A model generated the notes under the pieces. It was given only the letters and a program-made list of their open reading frames with translations, was not told the DNA's origin and searched no databases. From NCBI GenBank assembly GCA_002411015.1, contig DHPY01000064.1:1-58437 (forward strand): a stretch of 58,437 nucleotides of DNA, in the 5' to 3' direction. This DNA comes from Armatimonadetes bacterium UBA5352. GTDB lineage: Bacteria > Armatimonadota > Zipacnadia > Zipacnadales > UBA5352. Positions 32,716 through 40,981 of this stretch are shown piece after piece (position 1 is the stretch's first letter; each line of letters starts with the position of its first letter). Made by a program: the position numbers and the translations under genes.

Positions 32716-34002
32716 GTGAAGCGGGAGAGGTTCGTGGCAGTATCCGTAGCGCTGGTGGTGCTGTGTGCAGGTATCGCGCGGGCGGAGGACGTGATCTGGA
32801 CCACCTGGAGCGTGGAGGACGGAGGGAACGGGCACGAGTACGCGGTGCTCATGACCCGGGACTACTGGACTAATCAGAAGACGAAGGCGGAGGCTCTGGG
32901 CGGCTACCTGGCCAGCATCACAAGCGCCGAGGAACAGGCGCATGTGCATGGACTGGTGCAGGCGGCCGGCGGGGGCGGATACTACGCCTACTACTGCATC
33001 GGGCTGTTCCAGGACCCCACCGGCGCTGAGCCTGGTCAAGGGTGGGGTTGGGTGAGCGGCGAGCCGTTGGGGTACACCAACTGGGGAGCCGGCGAACCCA
33101 ACGATCAGTTTGGCAGTGAGGACTACGGCTACATCACAACCTCCTCTGGGGGCTGGAACGACGGCAAGGATGGCGGCGCGACCTCCAACAGAGGGGCCGT
33201 GGTTGAGCGCGAAGTGCCGCCGTCCGACACCACCGCGCCAGAGGTCGCGCTCGACGCCCCCGATCCGGCCGAGCTTGCGTGGTCGAGTGCGCCGGCCTCC
33301 GTAACGATCAGCGGCTCGGTAGTAGATGCGGATGGCAGGGTCGCGAGCGCGGCTCTCACGATCGCCGACGAGTACGGCGACGCGCACGATGCGGTGGATC
33401 TGATGGCGCTCCTTGGCGCAGACGGCGCCTTCACGACCGCGGTCGAGCTTTCGGCGGTGGTGGACGCAGCCGATACTGACGGCCGCCTCTACACGGTCAC
33501 TCTGAATGCCGCCGATGCCGCGGGCAACGTGGCCGAGCCGGTCTCGGTCGCGGTCCGCGTGCTGCCGGACGGCGTGCCTCCGAAAGTCGAACTCAGTTCC
33601 GCTGAGCCCGCCTCGCTCCCCTGGGAGCGGCCGAACGAACTGAAGTCGGTCGCCATCAGCGGGACCGCGACGGACGAAGGGAGCGGCCTCGCCTCGGTGA
33701 TGCTCAGCGTGAGCGACGAGTATGGCGAGTTCGACGGCCGGCGCGATATCACGCTCGACCTCGACGAAGAGGGCAGCTTCAGCATCTCCCTGTCGCTCTC
33801 GTCGGTGATCGCCGGTGGCGACACCGATGGCAGGCAGTACCTGATTGAGGTCGTCGCGACCGACCTCGCGGGCAACCTCTCGGCCCCCGCCTCAGTCACA
33901 GTGCGGGCGGCCCGGCCTAACATGAACAAGCCAGACAAGCCGGGCAAGCCCGAGAATCCGGGCAACGGCCATCGACCCGATCCGCCCCCTGGCCGCCGGT
34001 AG
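32716..34002 (+). CDS. Secreted C-type-lectin-like protein with two beta-sandwich repeats
   Basis: A 428-residue protein starting with GTG, after GGGAAGGGGATCTGCC. A signal peptide (FVAVSVALVVLCAGIARA) is followed by a C-type lectin-like domain (about residues 25-170). It has AEALGGYLASITSAEEQAHV, an EPNDQ motif and GGWNDG, which fit the calcium/sugar-binding loop. Two tandem Ig/cadherin-like repeats follow (about 172-285 and 288-400), each with ATDLAGN- or NAADAAGN-type motifs. The tail is proline- and lysine-rich (NKPDKPGKPENPGNGH). It probably binds glycans at the cell surface. A GC hairpin at 34077-34103 ends transcription. Confidence 0.75.
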   Translation: MKRERFVAVSVALVVLCAGIARAEDVIWTTWSVEDGGNGHEYAVLMTRDYWTNQKTKAEALGGYLASITSAEEQAHVHGLVQAAGGGGYYAYYCIGLFQDPTGAEPGQGWGWVSGEPLGYTNWGAGEPNDQFGSEDYGYITTSSGGWNDGKDGGATSNRGAVVEREVPPSDTTAPEVALDAPDPAELAWSSAPASVTISGSVVDADGRVASAALTIADEYGDAHDAVDLMALLGADGAFTTAVELSAVVDAADTDGRLYTVTLNAADAAGNVAEPVSVAVRVLPDGVPPKVELSSAEPASLPWERPNELKSVAISGTATDEGSGLASVMLSVSDEYGEFDGRRDITLDLDEEGSFSISLSLSSVIAGGDTDGRQYLIEVVATDLAGNLSAPASVTVRAARPNMNKPDKPGKPENPGNGHRPDPPPGRR

Positions 34003-34076
34003 CCCGGAGTCGTCGGACGTGGCCAACGCGAGCAGCACCGGGGGATCTGCTTGCAGCGCGGCCCGAACGGCAGCCT

Positions 34077-34103
34077 GAGGCCCCCTGAGGGGGAGGGGGC
34101 CTC
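34077..34103 (+). terminator. Hairpin terminator after the lectin-like gene
   Basis: A 10-bp perfect stem (34077-34086 with 34094-34103, arms GAGGCCCCCT and AGGGGGCCTC) and a 7-nt loop lies 74 bp after the stop. It is extended by a wobble and one further pair. No U-tract follows. Confidence 0.55.
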
Positions 34104-34184
34104 GGCGCCGTTCTGAAGGTCATCTTCGACGCACCGGGAAATCCCCTCGCGCAGCACCGAACGCCCCCATGAGGAATGAAGCCC

Positions 34185-35270
34185 ATGAAGCAGCTTGGCT
34201 ACGGAGTCATCGGACTTGGCCGCATCAGCGGCCGGCACATCGAAGCCATCAATCGCCTGGAAGCAGGGCGGCTCGTCGCAATCGCCGACAGCACCCACGA
34301 GAAGGCACAGGCGATCGCGGCGGAGCACCCCGATCATCCTGCCGCGTACAGCGGCTATGAGGACCTGCTGGCGGACGAGCGCGTGGATGTCGCGGTTGTC
34401 CTCGTCCCGACGCACCTGCACCGCGACGTCTCGGTCGCGGCAATGGACAGCGGCCGGCATGTCATCTGCGAGAAGGCGATGGCGCCGAGCGTGCGCCAGT
34501 GCCTCGACATGATCGAGGCACGCGACCGCAACCACGTGAAGCTCATGATCGGCCACTCCACCCGCTTCCAGGCGGCCTTCCTGACCGCCCGGCGGATGAT
34601 CGAGGACGGCGCGATCGGCCAGGTGCTCGGCGTGGATGCGCACTTCACCGCAGGCGCCACCCAGGCTGACGAGGTCCCGCGCGACTTCTGGCGCTTCAAG
34701 GCAGGCGCAGCCGGCCACGGCTACGTCGTGAACTTCGGCTGCCACTACATCGACGCGTCGCGCTCAATGATCGGCGCGGATCCGGTCAGCGTGAGCGGGC
34801 ACATCGGCAACCGCTTCAGCCGGGGCGTGATCCCGGAGGACCACTACGTCATCACCGCGATCTGCGACGACGGCAGCACGATCTCCATCGCGCAGTACGG
34901 CACGCGGAAGAGCTATCGCACCCCCACAGAGGGCTACGCGATATTCGGCACCGAGGGGATGATGGAGGCATACTGGCGGCCGGACCGGCTGATCATCTCG
35001 CGCTCCGGCGAGGAGACGCGGCAGGTGGAGCTTGACCGCGTGCTTCACGAGGCAGGGCCGTGGGTGCGCGAGCATGAGGGGTTCCACGCCAGCATCGTGA
35101 ACGACACGCCCGAGCCGGTGACGGGCGAGGACGCGATGCGCAACATCGAGTGGGCCAGCGCCGCCTACCTCTCCAGCGAGCGCCGCTGCTGGGTGGATAT
35201 CCCGCTCGAGGAGGACGACTGCGCCTACTGTGGCCCGTGCCTCGAGGAGACGCTGCCGGAGAAGGAATAG
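34185..35270 (+). CDS. Gfo/Idh/MocA family dehydrogenase-like with EKA motif
   Basis: A 361-residue protein. The second ATG (34185) is preferred because AGGA sits 9 nt upstream; the ATG at 34176 is in frame. The Rossmann motif is GYGVIGLGRISGRHIEA. The normal EKP catalytic motif reads CEKAMAPS, with proline replaced by alanine; the lysine is kept. The C-terminal domain has NFGCHYIDASRSM with the histidine, and the tail is Cys-rich (CAYCGPC). It is probably an NAD(P)-linked sugar or cyclitol dehydrogenase. It precedes a TIM-barrel protein gene by 28 bp and may act on the same sugar. Confidence 0.8.
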   Translation: MKQLGYGVIGLGRISGRHIEAINRLEAGRLVAIADSTHEKAQAIAAEHPDHPAAYSGYEDLLADERVDVAVVLVPTHLHRDVSVAAMDSGRHVICEKAMAPSVRQCLDMIEARDRNHVKLMIGHSTRFQAAFLTARRMIEDGAIGQVLGVDAHFTAGATQADEVPRDFWRFKAGAAGHGYVVNFGCHYIDASRSMIGADPVSVSGHIGNRFSRGVIPEDHYVITAICDDGSTISIAQYGTRKSYRTPTEGYAIFGTEGMMEAYWRPDRLIISRSGEETRQVELDRVLHEAGPWVREHEGFHASIVNDTPEPVTGEDAMRNIEWASAAYLSSERRCWVDIPLEEDDCAYCGPCLEETLPEKE

Positions 35271-35298
35271 GCCGCACACAGAAGATGCGGGAGGTCCG

Positions 35299-36882
35299 AT
35301 GATGCAGCACTTCAGCTTCGACTTCGGCGATCCGGTGTATGAACTTGCGGGCTGGAAGGTCGGCGCGCAGATCATCACCTTCGAGAACACCTACGGCCTT
35401 GATCCGGATCTCGTGCGCGTTGAGGACGGCCTCATCGCCGCCTGCGGCCTGCGCTGGGCGGGCGGACAGGAGCGGTGCGGGGGAGAGGTCGCCGTCGCCT
35501 CCGAGGGCGGTACGGATGCACTGCGCCTCGCCATCAGCGCCCGGCACGAGAAGAAGATCCGCTGCACGAAGCTGATCCTCAGCGGCCTGCCGGAAGGCCG
35601 GCTGATCGGCTCGCGGATGGAGGAGCATGAGATCCCGGCGGCCGGCATCATCCTCGGCTGGCCGCGCGGCGGACCGCCGATGCCGCTGGTCTTCCTGCAG
35701 GATCCGGAGGGCGGCTGGCGCTACTTCCGCTCGCTCGACGACCGCGTCCGCGAGAAGCGGATCGCGGTCTATCGCGCGGGCGATGGCGGCGTCACGGTCG
35801 AGCTGATCCACGAGGACGCCGGGCCTGAGATGACCAACGAGACGGCGGCGCCTGCCTGGGAGATCGGCCGCTGCGACGACCCGCGGGAGATCGTGCATGC
35901 GCAGATGGCGCACAATGAGCGCGCGTTCGGGCTGCAGCCGTGGGAGACGCGGCCCGACGTGCCCGAGTGGGCGCGGGAGATCAGCTTCGTCGCCGCAATT
36001 CACATGATGCACTGGAGCGGCTACATCTTCAACAGCTACGCGGACGCGCTGGATGTGCTGCGCTGGGTCTGCGGGCGCATCGAGGGAAAGCGCGTCCTCG
36101 CCTTCCTGCCGGGCTGGGAGGGGCGGTATTACTGGCGGTATGGGCACTATCGCCCGCACGAGAGCCTTGGCGGCGAGGACGGCTTCCGGCGGCTCGTGGA
36201 CGGCGCGCACGAACTCGGCGTTCGCGTCTGCCCGATGTTCGGCTGCAACTGCGCGAACGAGGGCCTGGAGAGCTTCGAGCAGTGGGGCGCAGGCTCGCAC
36301 TTGACCTCCGCGGGCGGCTACGTGCTCCAGGGCAACAAGCCTGACTGGGATGTCTCGCGCGCGCACGATCCTGGCTGGCAGGCATGGCTGAACCCTGGCG
36401 CGCCGGGCTGGGGGAACCGGCTCTTCGAGGAATCCGCGCGGATGATCGAGCAGTTCGGCGTGGACGCGACCTTCTACGACACAAGCGGCTCCTGGACGAA
36501 CGACCCGAACCACCCGGTCTTCGAGGGCATGATGCGCCTGCGCGACCGGCTGAAGGCGCGCTTCCCGGGGTTGCTCGTGACTGGCGAGCACTGGTACTCG
36601 CCGCTTGGCGCAATCTTCCCGGTGAGCCACCACTGGTGCCCGGAGCGCTTCCCAGAGGCCTTCGCGAAGTACAACCGCCGCTGGGCGCACCTGAACACCG
36701 GCGACCCCTCGCGCGGCTCAACCGGCGTGCATGAGATGGGCACGCACCCGTGGGAGATTCCGGAGCTGCGGCAGGACCTGTGGCCGACGGTGACCTTTGT
36801 GGATGGCACGATCGCGAACGCCCCCGATCGCGTGGAGCAGGTGATCGCGCTGGCGAAGCGGTATGCGGAGGAGTGGCTGTAG
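35299..36882 (+). CDS. TIM-barrel glycosidase-like protein (DUF6259-type)
   Basis: A 527-residue protein; the ATG at 35299 follows GGGAGGTCCG. An N-terminal beta-sandwich (residues 1-200) precedes a barrel with ALDVLRWVCGRIEGKRVLAF, FLPGWEGRYYWRYGHYRP, GVRVCPMFGCNCANEG, VDATFYDTSGSW and LVTGEHWYSPLG. The aspartate in FYDTSGS and the glutamate in TGEHW are candidate catalytic residues. It has no signal peptide, so it would act on imported sugars. It resembles uncharacterised DUF6259-type glycosidase-like proteins; the substrate is unknown. It shares a plus-strand unit with the upstream dehydrogenase and ends in a hairpin that spans its stop codon. Confidence 0.65.
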   Translation: MMQHFSFDFGDPVYELAGWKVGAQIITFENTYGLDPDLVRVEDGLIAACGLRWAGGQERCGGEVAVASEGGTDALRLAISARHEKKIRCTKLILSGLPEGRLIGSRMEEHEIPAAGIILGWPRGGPPMPLVFLQDPEGGWRYFRSLDDRVREKRIAVYRAGDGGVTVELIHEDAGPEMTNETAAPAWEIGRCDDPREIVHAQMAHNERAFGLQPWETRPDVPEWAREISFVAAIHMMHWSGYIFNSYADALDVLRWVCGRIEGKRVLAFLPGWEGRYYWRYGHYRPHESLGGEDGFRRLVDGAHELGVRVCPMFGCNCANEGLESFEQWGAGSHLTSAGGYVLQGNKPDWDVSRAHDPGWQAWLNPGAPGWGNRLFEESARMIEQFGVDATFYDTSGSWTNDPNHPVFEGMMRLRDRLKARFPGLLVTGEHWYSPLGAIFPVSHHWCPERFPEAFAKYNRRWAHLNTGDPSRGSTGVHEMGTHPWEIPELRQDLWPTVTFVDGTIANAPDRVEQVIALAKRYAEEWL

Positions 36883-36897
36883 GAGCCACTCCTCCGC
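36865..36897. terminator. 14-bp perfect hairpin over the stop codon, shared terminator
   Basis: Arms 36865-36878 and 36884-36897 are perfectly complementary, with a 5-nt loop. The TAG stop (36880-36882) of the plus-strand gene is in the loop. The minus-strand peptidase gene ends at 36904, so the hairpin can terminate both. Confidence 0.7.
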
Positions 36898-36903
36898 GGG
36901 CTG

Positions 36904-38172
36904 CTACTCCCGGTGCAGGTCCGCGCCGCGACCGATCTCCTCCGCGAGGCCAAGGTCGATCACGCGGCGGACGAAGTCGTAGACGTCATCGTAGGTGACG
37001 CTGGTCTTCCGCGCGATGCCCAGGATGCTCTCGTCGCCCTCCAGGGAGAGCATGACCTGCTCGATCGCGCGGTTGAGCGCGAAGTTGGTGCGGTAGTCCA
37101 CCCACAGGCCGTAGCCGGAGAGGAAGATCGGTCCGGTGAACTTCCGCCGCGGCACGAAGTCGCGCTCAAGGATGCCGATGATCCCTTCGATGACCTCCAG
37201 CGACTCGTCGAGCCGCTCCTCGGAGATCATGCTGATGTCGTCGAGGTGCGTGTGATACTGCCAGTAGGGCCAGCGGGAGATGGACACCGTCGGCACGTTC
37301 AGCCCGGGACCATTGAGGACCATCTCGTCATTGCCCACGACCTTGCGGAACGGGCCCTCGGTGAAGTTCCCCTCGCCGAAGCGATCCACCAGCGCCTGCC
37401 GCGCCGCGCGGTCGATGAAGTCATCATGCTGACGGGAGTGCTGGAAGGCGAACTGGTTGTCGTTGCCCATCATCTCGAGGAAGATCCCGCAACGGCAGCG
37501 CGGGACGAGCTCCATGTTGTGACTGAAATGGGCGATCGAGCCGATCGTCTCAGGCAGCACAAGCAGCGTGTACGTGTAGTGGTTGTCGCGCCCGCGGAGC
37601 CTCTTGATCATCTCGGCGCCAACCGCGACGCCGGAGAGGCCGTCATTCGCCTGGCCCGGATGGTCGAGGTGCGCCATCAGCACAATCGTCTCGTCACTGC
37701 GCCCGGGGACTGTGGCCTCGCCTACCTTGAGCGTCCCGTCGGAGTACTCCGTGTCTATGAAGACGCGGTACTCGTCCGCATCGAGCGTGCGGAACTGCTC
37801 GTGCGAGAGCGAGAAGCCCCACTTCAGCTCGTAGAAGTTGAAGCGGTAGGGGATCGCGGTCGGGTGCTCCTCGTTCCACGCGAGGTGCTCGATCAGCTCC
37901 TCCCGCGAGACCACCGCATCCACCGGCAGCGAGCCCGTCCACAGATGCAGCGGATGATCGGCGAAGTCAATGATGCGCTCGCCATCGGCCTCCACCCACG
38001 CCTCCCGCACCGTCCACTTCTGCGGGATGCGCCACGTCCAGCACTGCGTCCCGGATGCGTACTCATGCACCGTCAGCGGCACCGCGCGACCGACGATCTC
38101 CAGCGCGAGGTCGTACCCATCCGACACGAGCGAGCGGTTGAGCGGGTAGATCTCTCTGATCAGCTCGATCAA
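36904..38172 (-). CDS. DUF4910/M28-like aminopeptidase-type protein
   Basis: A 422-residue protein. Start TTG at 38172 is chosen because its TTGA overlaps the stop of the upstream gene and GGAGGCAGGACG precedes it; the frame upstream is only a shadow. Motifs of the DUF4910/DUF2172 group are visible: IYPLNRSLVSDGYD, VPLTVHEYASGT, WNEEHPTAIPYRFNFYELKW and MAHLDHPGQANDGLSG (zinc-ligand-like His, Asp). Also present are ETIGSIAHF and YWQYHTHLDD, with an HTH-like C-terminal region. Such proteins are linked to surface polysaccharide clusters in several bacteria, though the reaction is unknown. It is cytoplasmic and the last gene of the three-gene operon. Confidence 0.8.
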   Translation of the reverse strand: MIELIREIYPLNRSLVSDGYDLALEIVGRAVPLTVHEYASGTQCWTWRIPQKWTVREAWVEADGERIIDFADHPLHLWTGSLPVDAVVSREELIEHLAWNEEHPTAIPYRFNFYELKWGFSLSHEQFRTLDADEYRVFIDTEYSDGTLKVGEATVPGRSDETIVLMAHLDHPGQANDGLSGVAVGAEMIKRLRGRDNHYTYTLLVLPETIGSIAHFSHNMELVPRCRCGIFLEMMGNDNQFAFQHSRQHDDFIDRAARQALVDRFGEGNFTEGPFRKVVGNDEMVLNGPGLNVPTVSISRWPYWQYHTHLDDISMISEERLDESLEVIEGIIGILERDFVPRRKFTGPIFLSGYGLWVDYRTNFALNRAIEQVMLSLEGDESILGIARKTSVTYDDVYDFVRRVIDLGLAEEIGRGADLHRE

Positions 38173-40979
38173 CGTCCTGCCTCCATGCGGCGGATATGCT
38201 TCGGCCAGGCGATCGGCCGGTGAATGATGAAGTCGGCGGCGTCTTCGCGCGAGCGCGCCTCCCGCACGCCGATTCGCTGCAGGAACTCCCGCACCTGCGC
38301 GTTGCGGCCGTTGTCGAGCCACTGCGCGTGAAGTTCGCGCGCCCCCAGCTCCTCCGCCGCCACCCGCCACGCCTCCGCCAGCAGCGCCTCCTCGAATCCT
38401 CTCCCGAGCGCGCGGCAGCTCATCAGGAATGTGTCAAGATGGGCCTGCGCCTCGCCGGCGGTCACGATAGCGATGCCGGTGATGCCGAGGTCGCCGAAGC
38501 GATCGGAGGCGCGCATCTGAATGACCCGCGCGTACGGGTCTGCGATGAACTGCGCGATCCGGCCTTCTGGGTGCCGGTGTGTGCTGAGGTTGAACTGGTT
38601 CGTGCGCGCGCAGAGCTGGGCCGTCCGCGTGGTGAGTGCGGGCTCGTCGAAGCTGAGCGTCGCGACGCTCTCCAGGCCGGCGACGAATGCCTGCATGTCT
38701 CTCGCAGTCTCCGCAAGATCGCGGCGCCCGCGGTCCTCGGCGTACATGGCGGGGCGCCTGCGATCCTCCTCGGTGACCGTGAGGGCGTCGGTGAGATGCA
38801 GGCCCGCGAGGTGCTCCACCCAGCGCGCGACATCGGCCGGCAGCTCCGGCACGGTGACCTCCGGCAGCGCCTCACGCACCACGGAGCGCTCGAACGGGGA
38901 GTCATCGAGGAACGCGATCGCGTCCGCGCCGATGTTCAGCTCTCGCGCGATCTCCAGCAGGCGCTCGGGCTTGCCCCGCCAGTCCACGCTGATCGCGGCG
39001 AAGTGCTCGCGGCGCAGGATCATGTCCGGGCGTTCCGCAAAGGGCGCCAGCGCATCAGCGGGCTCGTTGCGGCTGCAGATCGCCAGCAGGACGCCCGCCC
39101 GGTGATGGGCGAGCAGCCAGCGCTGCAGTTTGCGATGGGCCTCACCGGGGATCTCGCCGGCCAGAGAGAGCCCGGCCACCCCGTCCTCGCCGACGATCCC
39201 GCCCCAGAGGGTGTTGTCGAGGTCCACCACGAGGCACTTGATCGGCGGCCGACGCGTCGCGAGGATGAAGCGCGCGGCCTCACCGCCGACAGCCGTGATC
39301 GCCGGCCCGGACAGCTCCAGGCCCGCGTGGAAGTGCAGTGACGGGTCCTCCGCGGGCGCCCCCGCGCGTAGCAGGGAGGCCACCTCATCGAGCACGTGCG
39401 CCCGCGTCGCCTCGCGCGCGAAGGCCGCAAGCTCCTCCGCGAAGGCCGCCGCTATCGCGCGCGCGCCATCGGCAAGCTCGGCGTCGGCGATGCCCGTGGC
39501 CGGGCGCAGGCAGACGGCCGGCAGGTGGATGACCGCATGGCCGCTGGATCGACCCAACCAGCCGCGCATGAGCGCAGCCAGTTCCCGGGCCGCCGCGCGC
39601 GCGATCTCCGGATCACCGCCCGCGTACCGCCAGCCACCAAGCTCCGGCGCAAGCGCCTCCGGCAGCACACGCACGAAGAGCATCTCCGCGTCCGCGCAGC
39701 CCTCAGCCAGATCGCGGCGGAACTGCCCGAAGCCGCCCACGCTCGTGACCGGCACGATCCCCTGCGCGCGCGCATGGCACTCGGCAGCCTCTGCGAGCGG
39801 CTCGAGCGTCCCCGAGCCGGTCCAGGCAACCCGCACGACTGCACCCGGATCTGCCTCGTCTGCCGGCAGTAGCAACCGCGCGTTGCGGCAGCCACCGGTC
39901 AGGGAGGCGAAGTCTCCCGAAGCCACGGCCGCCTCTGCGATGGCCTGCGCGGCGGCGGCAGGATCGGGCTCCCAGTGCCGCCGCGCGCGCGGCGTCAGCA
40001 GCATCAGTGTATCGCGCGCAAGCGCCTCACGGAGCGTTCGGTGATACTCAGCCGCGGGCGCGCAGAAGATCTCCGCGCCACCGGCGACGGCGCGTCCGGA
40101 GAAGCTCTGCGCGGCGATGAGCCGGTGCACCGGCGCGAAGTTCTGCTCGGCCTCGGGCTGCAGGCTGCGGACGAAGTAGTCCACGCTGATGGGCTCATCC
40201 GCGCCGCCACTGCCGATGACGCCCTCAAAGCGCTTCCAGTAGCGGTAAGGGACGCCCACCTCCTGCTCGGCAAGGTGATTGAGCGTCGCGCACTCGAAGC
40301 CCACGCCGACGGTGCAGATCCTCCCTCCCGCGCGCACGAGCCAGCCGAAGACGCTGTCGGGTCCGAAGGTGCTCTGCGGTCGGAGCGCAGCGACCTCCTC
40401 AGCGCGCGCCCCGAGGGCAACCACGGAGAAGATCGGGCAGCCGCTGCGCAGGCCGGAGTACTCTGTGCGCAGCGTATCGGCCGCAACGCCCACCTCCGAC
40501 GGCGAACGCTCCGGCTCGAAGACGCCGGTGCGGCAGAACGAATAGGTGAACGCGGGCAGGATGAGCGTGCCCTCAGACCCGACGACCTCGATCAGCGCGT
40601 CGATCAGCGCACGATCAGGCCGGTCGGTGATGCCGAGGGCCGGGGTGGATGAGTGTACCATCGCCACGTCGCCGCGGCGCAGATCGGCGGCGCGCAGGGC
40701 GTCGACGATCTGCGCGACAGTGGGGGCCGCTGAGGCCTCCGAAGAGGGCTGCCCGGCCGCCAGCCACTCCTCGAGCGCCGGGAGCGACGTCAAGCGCGCC
40801 ATCTGCGCCGGGCCGATCTCGCGCCCGAATGCATCGCCGATCGCGACCATCAGCGCGAGGTGCGCGAGCGAGTCCCACTCCGGCGGCTCACCGAGACGCG
40901 CGTCGTCCGGCAGGGAGGCGGCCGCGCAGCCGCAGACGCCGGCGATGAGGGCCTTGAGGCTCTCGCGGTGCAGTCGCAT
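38169..40979 (-). CDS. ACP-AAC(3)-FkbH three-domain fusion
   Basis: A 936-residue protein. The ATG at 40979 is preferred, after GGAGG; a GTG at 40985 overlaps the upstream stop. Domain 1 (about 5-75) is a phosphopantetheine carrier with EWDSLAH, Ser37 being the attachment site. Domain 2 (about 85-330) is AAC(3)-type acetyltransferase-like: VAMVHSSTPALG, LPAFTYSF, and NHLAEQEVGVP with the expected histidine. Domain 3 (about 370-915) is FkbH-like: an N-terminal domain with SVGGFGQFRR; a HAD-IIIC core with DLDNTLWGGIVGEDG, CSRNEP, GKPERL and LDDSPFER; and an acetyltransferase-like C-terminus (ARTNQFNLST). FkbH enzymes load a glyceryl group from 1,3-bisphosphoglycerate onto an ACP; here both are in one chain. 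Catalytic motifs look intact. Confidence 0.85.
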   Translation of the reverse strand: MRLHRESLKALIAGVCGCAAASLPDDARLGEPPEWDSLAHLALMVAIGDAFGREIGPAQMARLTSLPALEEWLAAGQPSSEASAAPTVAQIVDALRAADLRRGDVAMVHSSTPALGITDRPDRALIDALIEVVGSEGTLILPAFTYSFCRTGVFEPERSPSEVGVAADTLRTEYSGLRSGCPIFSVVALGARAEEVAALRPQSTFGPDSVFGWLVRAGGRICTVGVGFECATLNHLAEQEVGVPYRYWKRFEGVIGSGGADEPISVDYFVRSLQPEAEQNFAPVHRLIAAQSFSGRAVAGGAEIFCAPAAEYHRTLREALARDTLMLLTPRARRHWEPDPAAAAQAIAEAAVASGDFASLTGGCRNARLLLPADEADPGAVVRVAWTGSGTLEPLAEAAECHARAQGIVPVTSVGGFGQFRRDLAEGCADAEMLFVRVLPEALAPELGGWRYAGGDPEIARAAARELAALMRGWLGRSSGHAVIHLPAVCLRPATGIADAELADGARAIAAAFAEELAAFAREATRAHVLDEVASLLRAGAPAEDPSLHFHAGLELSGPAITAVGGEAARFILATRRPPIKCLVVDLDNTLWGGIVGEDGVAGLSLAGEIPGEAHRKLQRWLLAHHRAGVLLAICSRNEPADALAPFAERPDMILRREHFAAISVDWRGKPERLLEIARELNIGADAIAFLDDSPFERSVVREALPEVTVPELPADVARWVEHLAGLHLTDALTVTEEDRRRPAMYAEDRGRRDLAETARDMQAFVAGLESVATLSFDEPALTTRTAQLCARTNQFNLSTHRHPEGRIAQFIADPYARVIQMRASDRFGDLGITGIAIVTAGEAQAHLDTFLMSCRALGRGFEEALLAEAWRVAAEELGARELHAQWLDNGRNAQVREFLQRIGVREARSREDAADFIIHRPIAWPKHIRRMEAGR

Positions 40980-40981
40980 AC

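Noticed and set aside
36913..38223. 436-residue plus-strand open frame
   Set aside because: Antisense to the DUF4910/M28-like gene, whose motifs are clear; shadow frame.
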